Notes under the pieces: generated by a model
Told to the model about the DNA's origin: nothing
Databases searched by the model: none
Seen by the model: only the letters and a program-made list of their open reading frames with translations
Shown: positions 47,912 to 60,699 of the stretch, piece after piece
Numbering within the stretch: position 1 is the stretch's first letter
Layout of the letters: the number at the start of each line of letters is the position of its first letter
Assembly: GCA_028023455.1 (NCBI GenBank)
Contig: JAQFVV010012405.1
Span: 11,953,423-12,017,422, forward strand
From: Epiperipatus broadwayi
Taxonomy: Eukaryota; Onychophora; Udeonychophora; Euonychophora; Peripatidae
Reading direction: 5' to 3'
DNA: 64,000 nt
Program-made: the position numbers and the translations under genes

Positions 47912-47926
47912 TTATAATAAAATATA
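47912..47926 (+). repeat. 15-bp target-site duplication, right copy
   Basis: Perfect repeat of 47025-47039. Confidence 0.82.
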
Positions 47927-47929
47927 GTA

Positions 47930-50160
47930 AAATACTTAGGAATATTATATTAATAAATGAAGAGGGATAAAAATCTCAACTCATCCTAACATAAGTAAAT
48001 GAATCTCGATATTGTAAATATATGTGTCAGTAAGTTTACATTTAAATTTCTTCTACAAAAATCTAATACAACTATCATTTTTAATCCATCTTCTAAATAC
48101 TAAGCATCTCATTGCTTTGTCAGATAAAAACATTATTTCTTATCATTTACAATGTTCTTTAAATCTATGCCACATATGATACACCTTCGAATGTAAAATT
48201 GTAATTTTAAAATAAAATAATCAATTTAATAATATGGTGTATTAAATTAAATCAGGGTATTTCAGGGTAATGTGATCTCATAAATTCTGCTAACTCTTTA
48301 GATTTGTTCAATGTTTAACGCATACCTAGTCAATAAAATAGATAAGACATACACTTCCCCTAAGTTAATAACTTGTCACAATTATAATAATAACAATACT
48401 ATTACTTAATTAAATAAACCAAAACATAATCTCTTAATTTTAGTATAAGATAATGAATACTCTAGGGTTACACTCGGATATTAAGAATGGGTAAGCGATT
48501 TTGAAGCCATTCTAAGCATCCTAGAATAAATCTACTTAAACACTTTCTAAAATTAAAATTAAATCTTATCCTAAAATAATAAATATGATTGTCAAATACG
48601 AAAATAACTTTAGAACAAATATGAACCGTGATTTGAATAAGCAAATCAAATTTATTAAGGAGATCCAAATAACTAATCCAATTATAATTCTTTATTAAGC
48701 AAAATATATCTTTCTTAGATGTTCTACTAATGCTTAAATAATTCAATAAAGTGACTTATTAATTTAAGTATCATATACTCCTTTAACAAATACACTTAAA
48801 ATACTTGTATAATATTTTATAATCATTTAACTTTCAATTAATATTTAGAATGATTTCCTGCTTGATAAGTAGGATGATATGAAGAAACAACCACAAGAAA
48901 TTTCATAAATATCAACAAATATTTATTTACAAAAACAAAACAAAATTACAAATAATCCATATTTCAGCCCACATAGCCAAAAGTTTTACAATGTCACTTC
49001 TTCGTAAATGTATAACAGAATGATTAAAAACAAAATTTTATACTATGTTTTATTAAAATAAATTTTGGATTAAACAAAATAATTCTGCATATTAAAGTAA
49101 CTTAATTGTTTATTTAGTCCAAAGTTCTCATTTATCGATTCATTTATACAATTATAATAAGCTTCATATAAGTAGTGTCCCTTTTATGAATATTTAGCAT
49201 ACTCAATAATAATAATATTAGCTTACAAATTCAACAATGAAGGAGTTATAAGACTGATGTATATTATCTACTTATACCTATAATAAACTTTTAAATTGTT
49301 AAAATTAATTATTTATCAGTCTTAATCCTTATGATTAGCAAAACTCAAATCTAGGACTAACACAATTACAATGTAATATTTCCATTTAAGCCAACCACTA
49401 ATGATCAAGAAATAAGGTAGAATTTCTCAATATCTCCTTGATAAAACTACTAAAAATGCTAGATAAAGCCATGGTAAAATCTTACATATGCTTTATTAAA
49501 CATACTATAATTAAAAAGAAATCCATCTTCCATAACAATAAAGTACGGCAAATTGAAAGTATGATGGCATATTTCAGAAGATGCACTTACTTTTTAGGGA
49601 TAATAAAGTAACTAAGACTTTAACACTAGTCAAGTAAAATAATGAGAATATGCCTTGGGGACAAAATACTAAATAGGAATTGCCTAAAATAAATAGAGAG
49701 ATTAAGTTACAATTTCTAAAAGTATTTGTTATGAGAATATAAATGCTTACAATACAATAAATAATGAGAGAGACAATGCTACATCCCTTTTGAAAAATAA
49801 TCTTGCAAAATAACATGGAGACTAACACTACCATTTTTAAATATACTGGCATATAAAAGCATTTCTAAATTAGATAGACAATAAATCCAATATCTCTAAC
49901 AAAAATACAATAGCTAAAAAATATGAAATATAATAAATAACAATAATTAATGTTAAGGTAATAAATAATTGTAAAATAAATTATAGAACTATACATTTAC
50001 TTATTCAGCTTACTGCATAACAATATAGCTTCATAAATAAATTATTCATATTTTTAAAAAGGGAGAAACATACTAAGTTTAAAATATATAAATATAATAA
50101 AGTAGCAGTCTGAGAACTTTAACCGTTAATATTTCAAAATATAGCATATAACAAGAAAAT
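47930..50160. other. AT-rich stretch, no gene seen
   Basis: Open frames at 48468-48746 and 49574-49852 (minus) show no known motif and are compositionally like random AT-rich DNA. Around 48960-49020 the minus strand has cgaagaagtgacattg and aaaacttttggc, which loosely recalls a PLE tail hairpin, but nothing else of an element is visible. Confidence 0.4.
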
Positions 50161-50508
50161 ACTGTTTCTTACGGGGCTCCCCCGGGGATCCTGCGCCCCC
50201 TTTCTCTTTTCAAGCTTTTTTTTTAAAATTTTTTTTTTTCAGGTTTTGGATAGATTTTTAAAAGTTTGTTTTGGTGGGTCTTTTCCTCCTTATTTTTTAA
50301 AAAAAAAAAAAAAAAAAAACAATACAACTAAAAAAAAAAAAAAAAATATTTTTTTTGGTGTTTTTTTTTTTCCTCTCTCAAACAAAAACTCATTGTGGGT
50401 TGGAAAAAAAAAAAAAAAAACAAAAAAAAAAAAAAAAAAAAAAAAAAGAAATTTTTTTTATTTTATTAAAATTAATATAAATAAAAATATTATAAAAATA
50501 AATAAAAA

Positions 50509-50539
<31 letters not shown>

Positions 50540-50822
50540 TTTAAAAAAATATTTAAAAATTTTAAAAAAAATATTTAAAAAAAATATTTAAAAAATATAT
50601 TTAATATTCTATAATTTAAAATTTTTAATTTTTTTTTTTTTTTTATTTTATTTAATTTTATATTTTAAAAAAAAATAATAAATAAAAATTAATAAAAAAT
50701 TTAAATTATTTTTAAATTTTCATAAATTAAAAATAAAAAATAAATAAATAATAATTTAATTTTTTTAAAATTTATTAAAAAAAATTATTTTAAAAAATAT
50801 TTTTTTTTTTTTTTTTTTAAAT
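50161..50822. repeat. Extreme homopolymer/low-complexity block
   Basis: Starts with a sudden GC cluster (ctcccccggggatcctgcg) and then runs as A and T homopolymers with hardly any G or C for over 500 bp. It is unlike flanking DNA. It may be low-quality consensus or a misassembled gap edge. The lysine/asparagine-rich frame at 50246-50578 is an artefact. Confidence 0.85.
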
Positions 50823-50892
50823 TAGATTTTAAATTAATTAAATGATCAAATTTCAATGCTAAAATTGGTCAATAATGTTACCTTCTATATAT

Positions 50893-51066
50893 AAAATTAA
50901 AAATAATAAATTTAAAACAAAATTGAAATAGACAACTCACTATAAATAAAAATATTAATTAATACATCAATCCAGCTTTCATTTCTTAATAGAACCTTTT
51001 CAAGATGTTTCTATTTACACAATCACATGAACAATTACCCTATAGCAACTCCCATCCAATGACATT
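50893..51066 (-). repeat. Left copy of a 174-bp inverted repeat
   Basis: Reverse complement, about 85-90 percent by eye, of 54752-54925 (coordinates sum to about 105818). The minus strand has TTGAAAAGGTTCTATTAAGA then AATGAAAGCTGG, a hairpin plus GAAA of the PLE-tail kind. Confidence 0.8.
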
Positions 51067-51191
51067 ATTTTATTACATTACAATAAACATAATTATTAAA
51101 ATTCATACATAAAATATATTTATTAAAATACATATATGTACATAAAAATGATTAAACTTATTACAGTCTTACCATAATATATATATATATA

Positions 51192-51722
51192 TACAAATAA
51201 TCTAAAAAAAACAATAATAATAATAGTCAAAATCAGAGTCATAGATCACATGACTATTCTCTTAAGCTTGTAAGTTATAAACAATAAGAAATGCCAATTC
51301 CTCAACAAGCTTTGTGATAAATGCTTAGGTAGAGAAAGATTTTAAAATATCTCTGTCAGGGCCCCCCCCCAAAAAAATCTCTGACCATGGTTTCATGCTT
51401 TGGCACTCCTCAGAGAGGTGCTAGGATATGTTCAGACACTAGATAATAATAATAATCCATTCTATTTATAAAATTATAACTCTAAAGTTTCTAATAATCT
51501 AACAATACCCATTTTTGCCTAATTGTGCTGAACTTTTAACCATGTTTACATATTTGTTAGAAGACTTTGTATATTCAAGAAAATTTAAACAAATGTGTAA
51601 ACATGGTTAAAGGTCTAGCACAATTAGGAAAAATGAGCATTGTTAAATTATTGGAAACTTTAGAGTTATAATTTTGAAAATAGATGGAAAGGATTGTTAT
51701 TGTTTTTTAAGATTATTTGTAT
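51192..51722. repeat. Palindrome with an insertion in its left arm
   Basis: Inner arms 51457-51558 and 51588-51689 (coordinates sum to 103146), 29-bp spacer. The outermost part of the left arm (acaaataatctaaaaa at 51192-51207) is displaced by about 225 bp relative to its partner (51697-51722). The displaced region 51225-51442 is flanked by aataataataat on both sides, so it looks like a later insertion. The insert has no recognised family; it includes a run of ten C. Confidence 0.7.
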
Positions 51723-51739
51723 GTGTATATGTATGGGGG

Positions 51740-54700
51740 AAAATAATGTACATATATATATATTGTACCAGTTGGATTTGTATGTTCACGTAACAAGATC
51801 TAGCATCTAGGAAAAAGTACCTCGAATCCAATCATGCGCAAGATACATAAGTCAGGAACACTCATGAATTCTGCCCTATTCACCTATTTCCCAGATCTAT
51901 AACATTATGAGCAACAATCCCAATGATATCGATTTAATTTACTTCTCACTGCCGGCATCGCTCATCAGAGACACAAAAAGACTCTAGGCTAAATTTTAAT
52001 GATAGACTAACTTAAAAATACACTATAATCTGCCGAGCAATGAAGGCTCATGATTTTGCATATTAACTATATATTTAGCGGAGATCATCTAGTCATATGG
52101 AACATAACTAATAAATGGATATTAAATTAAATAAAAGAAAGCAAGGTTTGAAGAGTTGATGTATATATTTTAAGATTTATTAGATTGACAACAAATAAAT
52201 ATGTCTGGTTATTTATCCGACATTAGCCTCATAAATATTATATATATAATTCAGATTTTTACAATAACTTGATATTTGCAGCTATTCCAATAATATATGT
52301 ATATGACTTAAGGAATTAGTGCTATTGGAAATGTATTACTAAAATACTATTCCACCCCCAGAGAGACGAAAAGAGCATTTACCCGACTTAAAGGAAAATA
52401 GTTTAACAAGCAAATATTACATTTTGTTTTTATTCAATATCATTATTAATTTGATTTGTAAATGATTAATGTGTAGGACAGATAATGAATATTTATATGA
52501 ATGAGAATAAATTTATCGTACTGACATGCATAGTAAATAATGGAAATATATGTCTGCTTAGAGAAATCATCGCATTACAACTTATGGCTATTCCTGGGTG
52601 ACTAATAATATACTGAAAGGTGGTGCGTGCATGGAGGCAGATTGGGGTGGTCCAATTATGGACCCTGGAGTGTGCTTCATGAATTTGATTAACAAAATTT
52701 ACCGATTTCCTCTGCAAACATAGGCAGGATCAGTGTTGAGACGAAGGGCGGTCGGCAATGCCTTTATTGGGCTGGATTTCCCAGAGTGATCCCCATATAT
52801 GGAATGCACATATGAACAAATATGTCCCCAGGGTGGTTTTACAGCCTGGTTCAAGGACATTGAGAAATGACGATGGGGCTCAACTTAGCGAATACCTCCA
52901 TGTTAGAGAGAAGCACAAATATAAATATATATATTACGAAGTGGCCTATATGCACACAACGCTTAAGGTTACAAAATAACTATAACTTTAAATATTATCT
53001 TAATTTATTTACTGCCCATAAATTGTGAAACACCCGGCATAATGGTATGGTTTCTTCGTTAAACAAACATGGATAATAATTTTAATTAAATATAAAATTT
53101 CAAGATCTGAAGATCCCCCCCCCCCCTTATGTTACTTAATATTATTCATACTTCCCACACATTTAACAAATCTCAATCTCGGTTAACAAATGCCTTTTTA
53201 TGAAAATATATAAATTAATACAAAAATAAACGGGTGGTGGTAATAGCTATGATGGGTTTTCATATATAAGATAAATTGATAATAAGAAATAATGCATTTA
53301 TAGAACAGATGTTGATCTGTTTTATTTTTATAGCAAACATAGAAAATAATTAATTTGTTTATCTAAAATTGCTAGCACCTGGACAAATCGAATAAGACTT
53401 GTTTTGATTAAGTTATTAGTTAATCACCTGATAAATGATGGGTGGGGAAAATAAAAATAAATTATATGCTGGCAATTTTAGAAATATTATTGGCATTTTC
53501 TTTTTTAAAACATAAATACATAAATATAAATGAAAGTTATCTGCCACATGGAAAAAAAAGAAAAGAAAACATTTTATAAGAGGCTTAATAGTGATAAGTT
53601 ATATAGAGTTATAAAGAGTTACATACTATGAAGACATTTAATATATATATAATTGGAAAACAGAATAAATCTTACAAAGAAGGCAGGATTTGAGAATTAT
53701 GAGAAGCTAAAGTTCTTTTTACCTTGCTATCTGGAAGAGCAATTTTGATACGAGTCGGTCCATCGGCATTGGTTCACTAGATCTAGGGTTGCAATAATAT
53801 ATGGTAGGTAGCATTTCACTTTTACCGGAAAAATATTTAAAGTTCATCAGTATGGGATGCAGAGCTTTGCTTATGGGAAAAGCATATCAGAATGGAGGGG
53901 AAGGTGAAATTTCTCCTACTCGCAGCACATTGGATTAAAATTAAAATTGACATGGATTATGTATAGCAACATCATAATTTTGTGGTCTCCTCTCCCTTAT
54001 GGATTCAAATCCAGCAGTATTTATACTTCTATTTTGATGATGTAACCTAGCAACTACTGCCGGACCTGAGGCGGTTTAAGCACTTAATGTACATCTGGAA
54101 TCATTTGACCGGATACTTTCTTATCTAGTAAGACTTTTGAAACAATGCAATTCTGTTATCAGTTTCTCGAACGATTGTTTTAAAATAAGTCTTATGATTT
54201 TAAAACAAGCTGGCATGGACAAAATTTCCACTAATGGGTTTATTTTATTATTACAAAATTGTAATCTTTTATTTTTATCTAAGGGGCTCTTCCGGGTAAT
54301 TGTTTTCGAGAGACTTTTTAAAAGAATTGCATCATTTCTGACTGCTAAATTACATATGAAAAAATAATAAGTTTCATATATGATTTTGAGTATATTTTAT
54401 ATATAACATAACTTTAATAATTTATTAGCAATCTCCTACACTGAAATATATATAGATTTATTACTTACGCCCATATACACATGAGAATATTATTAAATAA
54501 AACTAGTTTTAGATTAAGATACATAAGTGTTTACGTGATTTGTGTTAAAATACTAAGCAAAAGAAATATATGTATTATTAGATGTATATACATGCATAAA
54601 GACGGGTTTGAACATAGTTAGATAGTAGGAGATTGGATGTGGGCTGTGAAGCAGGATCTGAGCATCAGATCATCTGCTTCAATATATATGTTTTAATAAT

Positions 54701-54750
54701 TATATTTAATGTATGTATTGCAATAATTATATTTATTGCAATTTAATATA
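51740..54750. other. More GC-balanced region without recognised genes
   Basis: Composition is less AT-extreme than elsewhere. Open frames at 52493-52717 (minus) and 52758-52979 (plus) have no family signature I know. A C-run lies at 53115-53126. At 53990-54010 ggattcaaatcc is box B-like, with no clear box A. It may be old repeats or intergenic DNA; exons cannot be excluded. Confidence 0.35.
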
Positions 54751-54751
54751 A

Positions 54752-54925
54752 AAATGTCAATTGGGGTAGTTGCTGTAGGATAATTGGTCATGTGATTGTG
54801 TAAATAGAAACATCCTGAAAAGGTTCCATTAAGGAATGAAATCTGGATTGATGTATTAAATAATATTTTTATTTATAATGATCTGTCTACTTCAATTTTG
54901 TTTTAAATTGATTATTTTTAATTTA
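54752..54925 (+). repeat. Right copy of the 174-bp inverted repeat
   Basis: Pairs with 50893-51066. Plus strand: CCTGAAAAGGTTCC, ATTAA loop, GGAATGAAATCTGG (54814-54847), a hairpin followed by GAAA. Confidence 0.8.
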
Positions 54926-55186
54926 ACATGAAAATAATATGTACATAATTAAGCATAGTATAAAAAATCATAATACAAGTAAACTTAACATTTTACCATC
55001 AAATAAATAAAATATTGTTCTGGTTTCTTTTTGAATTATTCTCCATTAAAATTTAATATGTAGAAGGGTGTTGGCAATAACATCCTGTAGGCAGCAAACT
55101 TACCCATCATGTAATACAATATAATTATATTAAAATGTGTAATATAATTATGAAATGTGAAACATGTTTTTTTTTGGATATCCTTA

Positions 55187-55272
55187 GTCAGTGACAGCTG
55201 CTTTATAAGCAGTTGCCCTGGGTTAGTGGGTTCACTTCCTGGCTGATGCTATGACACATGAGAAAAAAAAAG
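55187..55272 (+). mobile_element. tRNA-derived SINE, 5' truncated
   Basis: Begins at gtcagtgacagctg, lacking the first 25 or so bases. It then has ctttataagcagttgccctg, gtgggttcacttcctggc, tgatgctatgacacatgag and an A-tail. Target duplication not obvious. Confidence 0.85.
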
Positions 55273-55279
55273 TATATGA

Positions 55280-58200
55280 TAAATTTATGGCATTCATTAA
55301 ATACATTAATGGATTTAGATTATGATAAATGTTCATGATATTACAGTAAATATATCTCAAGTATTTGAATTCAGGTTTTTAACTTAATTTATTATAAAAA
55401 TTATTCTAAATTTGTATTAGCAATATGAATATTGTATAATAGAGTACTTCTGATGCGTAACATTTATCAAATATTAAATATTTGCAAGAGACAATATTTA
55501 ATTCAAACATAATATTCACGACTACAGGAATCTCCATAGCAATGCATTGGAGAAAAGCAAAAATCATATGTTTTGAAACATTGCATGTATTTATAAATCT
55601 TTAAATCAGAAAAATTATTTATGTTCATTTAATTATGTCATTTTCCAGATAGATTTTATATTTTCATTTTTTTATCATATGAAACATTTGAAATTTTATA
55701 TAATATTAATTAAATAGTTGGTTCTAAGTTGATTTTCATTATTTGCCTGACAGGAGAAAATAATTTGTTTTCTCTTTCATGGGGATACAATAGAAATATT
55801 CATAATAAGTAGAGTTTTTTTGTGCTGTTTTTAATAATACTATAATGTATTTTGTTGAAATATCGCACAGATAAATATTTTATTGATGCACAAAATTATT
55901 ATTAGTTTAACATTTTCTTTTGTATATTGAAATCATTATTAAATATCTGAAAATATATTCATTATATCAACATACAATTCTTATCTTGAATTTGACATAA
56001 ATGAATATTTAAAGATAGTATCAAGAAATTATTATTTTCTGTAATGTTCTAGCCAATAAGCTAAATAAATATCTCACAGCAACTTTATTTATAACTACTA
56101 CTACTGCTATGACCAATACTACCACCACTACCACCATACTACTATTACTACTTAAGAGATCAGAAAATTTACATTTGCTTGAATAGAGTGAATTAACATA
56201 CACTCACCAAAGTATTTACAAAGGAGATTTTTGGAATATTTCCTATTTATTATTTTTAGCTGACATAACCATAAGTATAAATCATTCGGAATATCATAGT
56301 TTTGTAGTGATAATAAAATATGTACACGAATAAGAAATCAATTTGATGTAATTATGGAATAAGATGATTTGGATAATTGTGAATATTGCAGAATTTATAT
56401 AGAGTAAAAATAAATGTTGAGACAAATATTGTGTTCTATGTATACCATAAACTATTAATTTTAAGGTAAATTATTTTATATATAAACTATGCTATGTCTC
56501 AATTCCAAATGGACATTATTTATTAAGATAATACCATCAGGAGAGAGACTAGTTTAATATATAAAATAATAAATATTATAAAGGTATGGTTTATATTAAC
56601 CATTTAACAGTGAGATATTTTTTAATGTTAACTCTGGCGGCAATATTTAATAAATTATATTTGAATTTTGCAAATATTAACCATGATGTACTCTGACAGA
56701 TTTTTTTGTTCTCATTAGATTCAAGCTTTCAACTGTCACTTTAATATTAAACCATTATTATTTATTAGAGTATAATAAATTTAACCTCATTGGATAGATA
56801 TTTTTGTTTAGAAATTACATAAATTTTAAAAAATCACATTTCATTTTTAGAATTATTTTAAAAATTATGTTTTAGTGCAAGCACAATACTGTCACATCAT
56901 CAAATTTCAGGTGGAGCTGATTTAATTTGCATAATGAATGAACTCTTCTTTATTTTATGTTTAATTTTAAAATATGAATATTTTAATAACTACTAAATCT
57001 ATCAACTTATACTTTAAAAGTTTCCAATTTTTTTCATAATTTTTATGATATTGCTAAATGTAATAATGATATGAATGACCTCATTTCTAGAAACCTGAGT
57101 TTTTTTGTAAACATAATCTCTACAGTAACAATATTCAAAATAAAATATTCTTTATATTTGAAAATAAAATATTTCAGTGATAAATAAATATGTAATAATA
57201 TTTATTTTTCATTTTTAATAATTATTACATAATTACAATACAAATATAATTATAAACATTAAAAAAAATCAAGTTTTTAGACCATTGTAACATTTTTCAA
57301 TGATCATAATATTTCTGCAAAATGCACAAGGAAAAGTTAAGATCACCAAATAAACAATGTCCACTCTTCAAACTGGAGTTTCAGTTCCTTTTGGATACCA
57401 ATTATTCGATTTTCCTTGCCATCTTTCTTTTTGTAATGTGAATTTTAAAGCCATACAAAAAAAGTTTCACAAAATTTTTACCAGGGAAAAGAAAAATGCA
57501 ACAGTAATTGCTACAAATCTCAAATGAAGCTTAAACATGAAGATGAATGAGCAAGTTAAAAAACATAATCACAAGGATAAATAATAAAAAAAAAAGAATT
57601 TCTGCAGTGAGCAGGAAAGCAATTAAGTGATTGATTGCAGAATATCAACAAAATATCGATTGATTAAAATTTATTTTTAAAATGGAAATTAATCAATGGG
57701 AATTTCTAATAATTTGATGAAATTATGTTTAAAAGTTTTAAATTGCATTTATAATTTTTAGAATATTTCTAAAGATTTTAGTATCATGTTAATAAAGTCA
57801 TAATGTGGTGATCATATCAGATGTATTTTTTCTTTTTACAATTACACTAGAACTTACTTATGTTTATTTTTAAAAATAAACATATTCATTTAAAATAAAA
57901 GTTTTAACATGTACACTTTTGTTTGTTTTAATAATTATTTTATGCTAAAAAATCATGAATTTTTAATTATATTAAAAATAAAGCATTTTCATAGTCTAAA
58001 AATCTTCTTGAAGTAATCTTGCAAATGTTCTCAAAATCAGATTACAAAAAAAATCTAATCTATCAAGCATGTAGAGTCTCAACTTATATTTTTTTCTGCA
58101 GATTGCAAAGAACTGACCTTTTTATGTGTTCTTCAATTATAACATCAGTATTACATTAATTTTTCTATGTATCATAAAATGAGTATAAAAACTGGAAGAG

Positions 58201-58900
58201 TACCATATTTGTTTATGCAGAGGATTAAAGTGTGAAAAGACTATCAGCAGTATTTACAAAGCAAACACTTGTATAATACACTGAACATCAAAGTACATGT
58301 GTTAATGAGTTCCCTACCTACTGGACTGACCTCTTCAGATTTTTAAATTAATACATCAATATTATGTTAATTTTCTTTTCTAGCATTGCATAAGTGAGAA
58401 ATCTAGAACAATAACATTAAATACATTGCAGAAAAATGATTTAAAGTAGAAGCATTACCAGCACTATTTCCAAAGCAGCCACTCACATAATACACAAAAC
58501 CTCAAAGTATATAGGTTGTTCAGTTCACTGCCCATTGGATGTCTTCAGGGCATTCTTATAGTGCTGCTATCATTTTTCAATGTCTTTAATCTCTTCTGGT
58601 TATCTATAATATTATTTTGCCAGTTTTGCTTTTATTTTAAAGGTAGAAATTGGAATTAAATATTTATATTGATTTCTACTTTAAAAAATAAAGATGCCAT
58701 CATACAGATATCAAAAATTTAAAGGAGCAACAGCAATGCTGATTTGTAGCATCATAATTCAAAGAAATTAATAATGCTTCTGATTAGTCAATTTTTTGTT
58801 CTCAAGCTTTGGGTTTGCTTGGTTTTTTTTTTATTTAAGAAAGAAAATAAATATTTTCATTATGTTATTTACATATTTATGATTAATATTTATTTTATAA
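55280..58900. other. Long AT-rich stretch, no gene seen
   Basis: A short TAC/TACCAC microsatellite lies at 56094-56154. At 58120-58560 two diverged direct copies share aacatcagtattac/acatcaatattatg, then gtataatacactgaacatcaaag-like and gttc(a/c)ctacc segments. No gene recognised. Confidence 0.45.
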
Positions 58901-58914
58901 AGTCAGTTGAAATT

Positions 58915-59345
58915 GAAATTAAATTGAAAGGCTGAAAACCTCTCACACTTATTATAATACTTATCTGACAGCCAATCAGATGTTATGATGGCTGTCTGAA
59001 TAGCGATCAAACTGTGAACACATGACAAAGAATTTTACAAGAAAAGGGCAGTCCACCTTCTTCTCTACTTGTCTTTCTATATATCTAAGCCAGTCTGAAG
59101 CATTTAGGTTTGAAAGTGTGAAGCTTTAAATATCTTCACATTTAACTCACTGAGTCTAAATTACAAAAATACAGTGTGAAATCCTATGATTTACTACACA
59201 GTAGTTTTTAGATGTTATAAATTGCAGTAATGTATGTAAATAATATTTATTTAATAAAGAGCAGATGGTTAAAATTGAAAGGCTGCAAACCTCTTGCACT
59301 TATTATAATACTTATCTGACAACCAATCAGATATTATGATGGCAT
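58915..59345 (+). repeat. Repeat E, tandem unit plus partial second unit
   Basis: Unit start aaattgaaaggctg recurs at 58921 and 59272, a 351-bp period. Each start is followed by cttattataatacttatctg and a strong imperfect hairpin (gacagcca...tggctgtc). The second unit is cut after about 70 bp. No coding capacity. Confidence 0.82.
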
Positions 59346-59684
59346 GCTTTCAAACCTAAATGCTTCAGACTGGCTTAGATATATAGAAAGGCAAGTAGAG
59401 AAGAGGGTGGACTGCTCTTTTCTTGTAAAATTCTTTGTCATGTGTTTATGAGTTGGTTGCTATTCAGACAGCCATCATAACATCTGATTGGCTGTCAGAT
59501 AAGTATTATAATAAGTGTGAGAAGTTTGCAGACTTTCAATTTAATTTCAACTGTCTGCACTTTACAAAATAAGTATTATTTACATATGTTACAGAAATTT
59601 ATAACATCTAAAAACTACACCATAGTAAGTTGTAGGATTTTGCACTGTATGTTTGTAATTTAGACTCATATTAAAACAGGCAAA
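59346..59684 (-). repeat. Repeat E, inverted and permuted copy
   Basis: The minus strand reads the end of unit E, then its start, so it crosses a unit-unit junction. That is expected if E existed as a tandem or circular form. It faces the copy at 58915-59345. Confidence 0.8.
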
Positions 59685-60450
59685 ACTCATTATATGTATT
59701 GCCACACACAGCAAGATAAAGTAATTACTGGATGCCAAAAGGCTTGTGCATAAAATTCCTATCTAATGCCTACTCATCCAATATTCCCAAACTCGTTTCT
59801 GGCTTGTGGCCTTTGTCAGTGAGGAGCCTTGGACCTGAGAGCACTACACATAGATCTTAAGATCTAATGTTACACCTCCAGGAGCCATATTTTATCTCCA
59901 CTTAACTACAAAACTATGAGTCTTAAATTGAAAACACCTTAATATTTTCAATTCAAGCCCATCAGCTTATATAGTCATATAGGTCTAAACTCAGTTCAAT
60001 ACCTTTACATTTTGGTGTCTTTGGTTCTTTAATAACTATAGCCACCACTATCCTATTAGGCAGGATTGGTTTTAAGCCAATAAACATTACATGATAACCA
60101 TTTTTATGCTTGTTTATAACTTATTAAAACAAGCAAAACTCACTATATGTATTGCCACACACAGCAAGCTAGAGTAATTAATGGATGCCAGAAGGCTTGT
60201 GCATAAAATCCCTATCTAGTGCCTACTCATCCAATATCCCTAGACTAGTTTCTGGCTTATGGCCTCCATCAGTGAGGAGTCTTGGATCTGAGAGCACTGC
60301 ACCTAGAATTTAGGATCTAATGCAATCCTCCAGCAGCCACCTTTTATCTCCACTTAACTACAAAACTATGAGTCTTAAATTGAAAACACATTAATATTTT
60401 CAATTCAAGCCCACCAGCTTATATAGTCATATAGCTTATATAGTCATATA
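59672..60450 (-). repeat. Repeat D, tandem dimer
   Basis: ttaaaacaggcaaaactcat at 59671 and ttaaaacaagcaaaactcac at 60124 give a period of about 453 bp; the second unit is truncated. On the minus strand each has a hammerhead-like hairpin. In unit 1 this is CACTGACAAAGGC-loop-GCCAGAAACGAG (about 59785-59816). In unit 2 it is CACTGATGGAGGC-loop-GCCAGAAACTAG (about 60243-60274). A 1x1 A-A mismatch adjoins the core, and stem III is unclear. Confidence 0.8.
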
Positions 60451-60695
60451 TGTTTGTAATTTAGACTCAGTGAGTTAAATGTGAAGATATTTAAAGCTTC
60501 ATGTTTTCAAACCTAAATGCTTCAGACTGGCTTAGTTATATAGAAAGACAAGTAGAGAAGAAGATGGACCCTTTTTTTTTGTAAAATTCTTTATCATGTG
60601 TTTACAGTTAGATCGCTATTCAGACAGCCATCATAATGTCTGATTGGCTGTCAGATAAGTATTGTAATAAGTAGCCTTTCAATTTAATTTCAATA
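60451..60695 (-). repeat. Repeat E, inverted truncated copy
   Basis: The minus strand starts ttgaaattaaattgaaaggc and follows unit E up to actgagtctaaattacaaac, where it abuts repeat D. The same E/D join occurs at 59672-59684, so E and D are likely parts of one compound element. Confidence 0.8.
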
Positions 60696-60699
60696 TTTA

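Noticed and set aside
48960-49020. Possible PLE tail hairpin (minus strand)
   Set aside because: Only a loose resemblance, with no adjacent PLE coding or inverted partner.
50246-50578. 110-residue Lys/Asn/Phe-rich frame
   Set aside because: Product of A/T homopolymers in suspect sequence.
52493-52979. Host exons on either strand
   Set aside because: Short open frames without family motifs or convincing splice signals. Left as unannotated.
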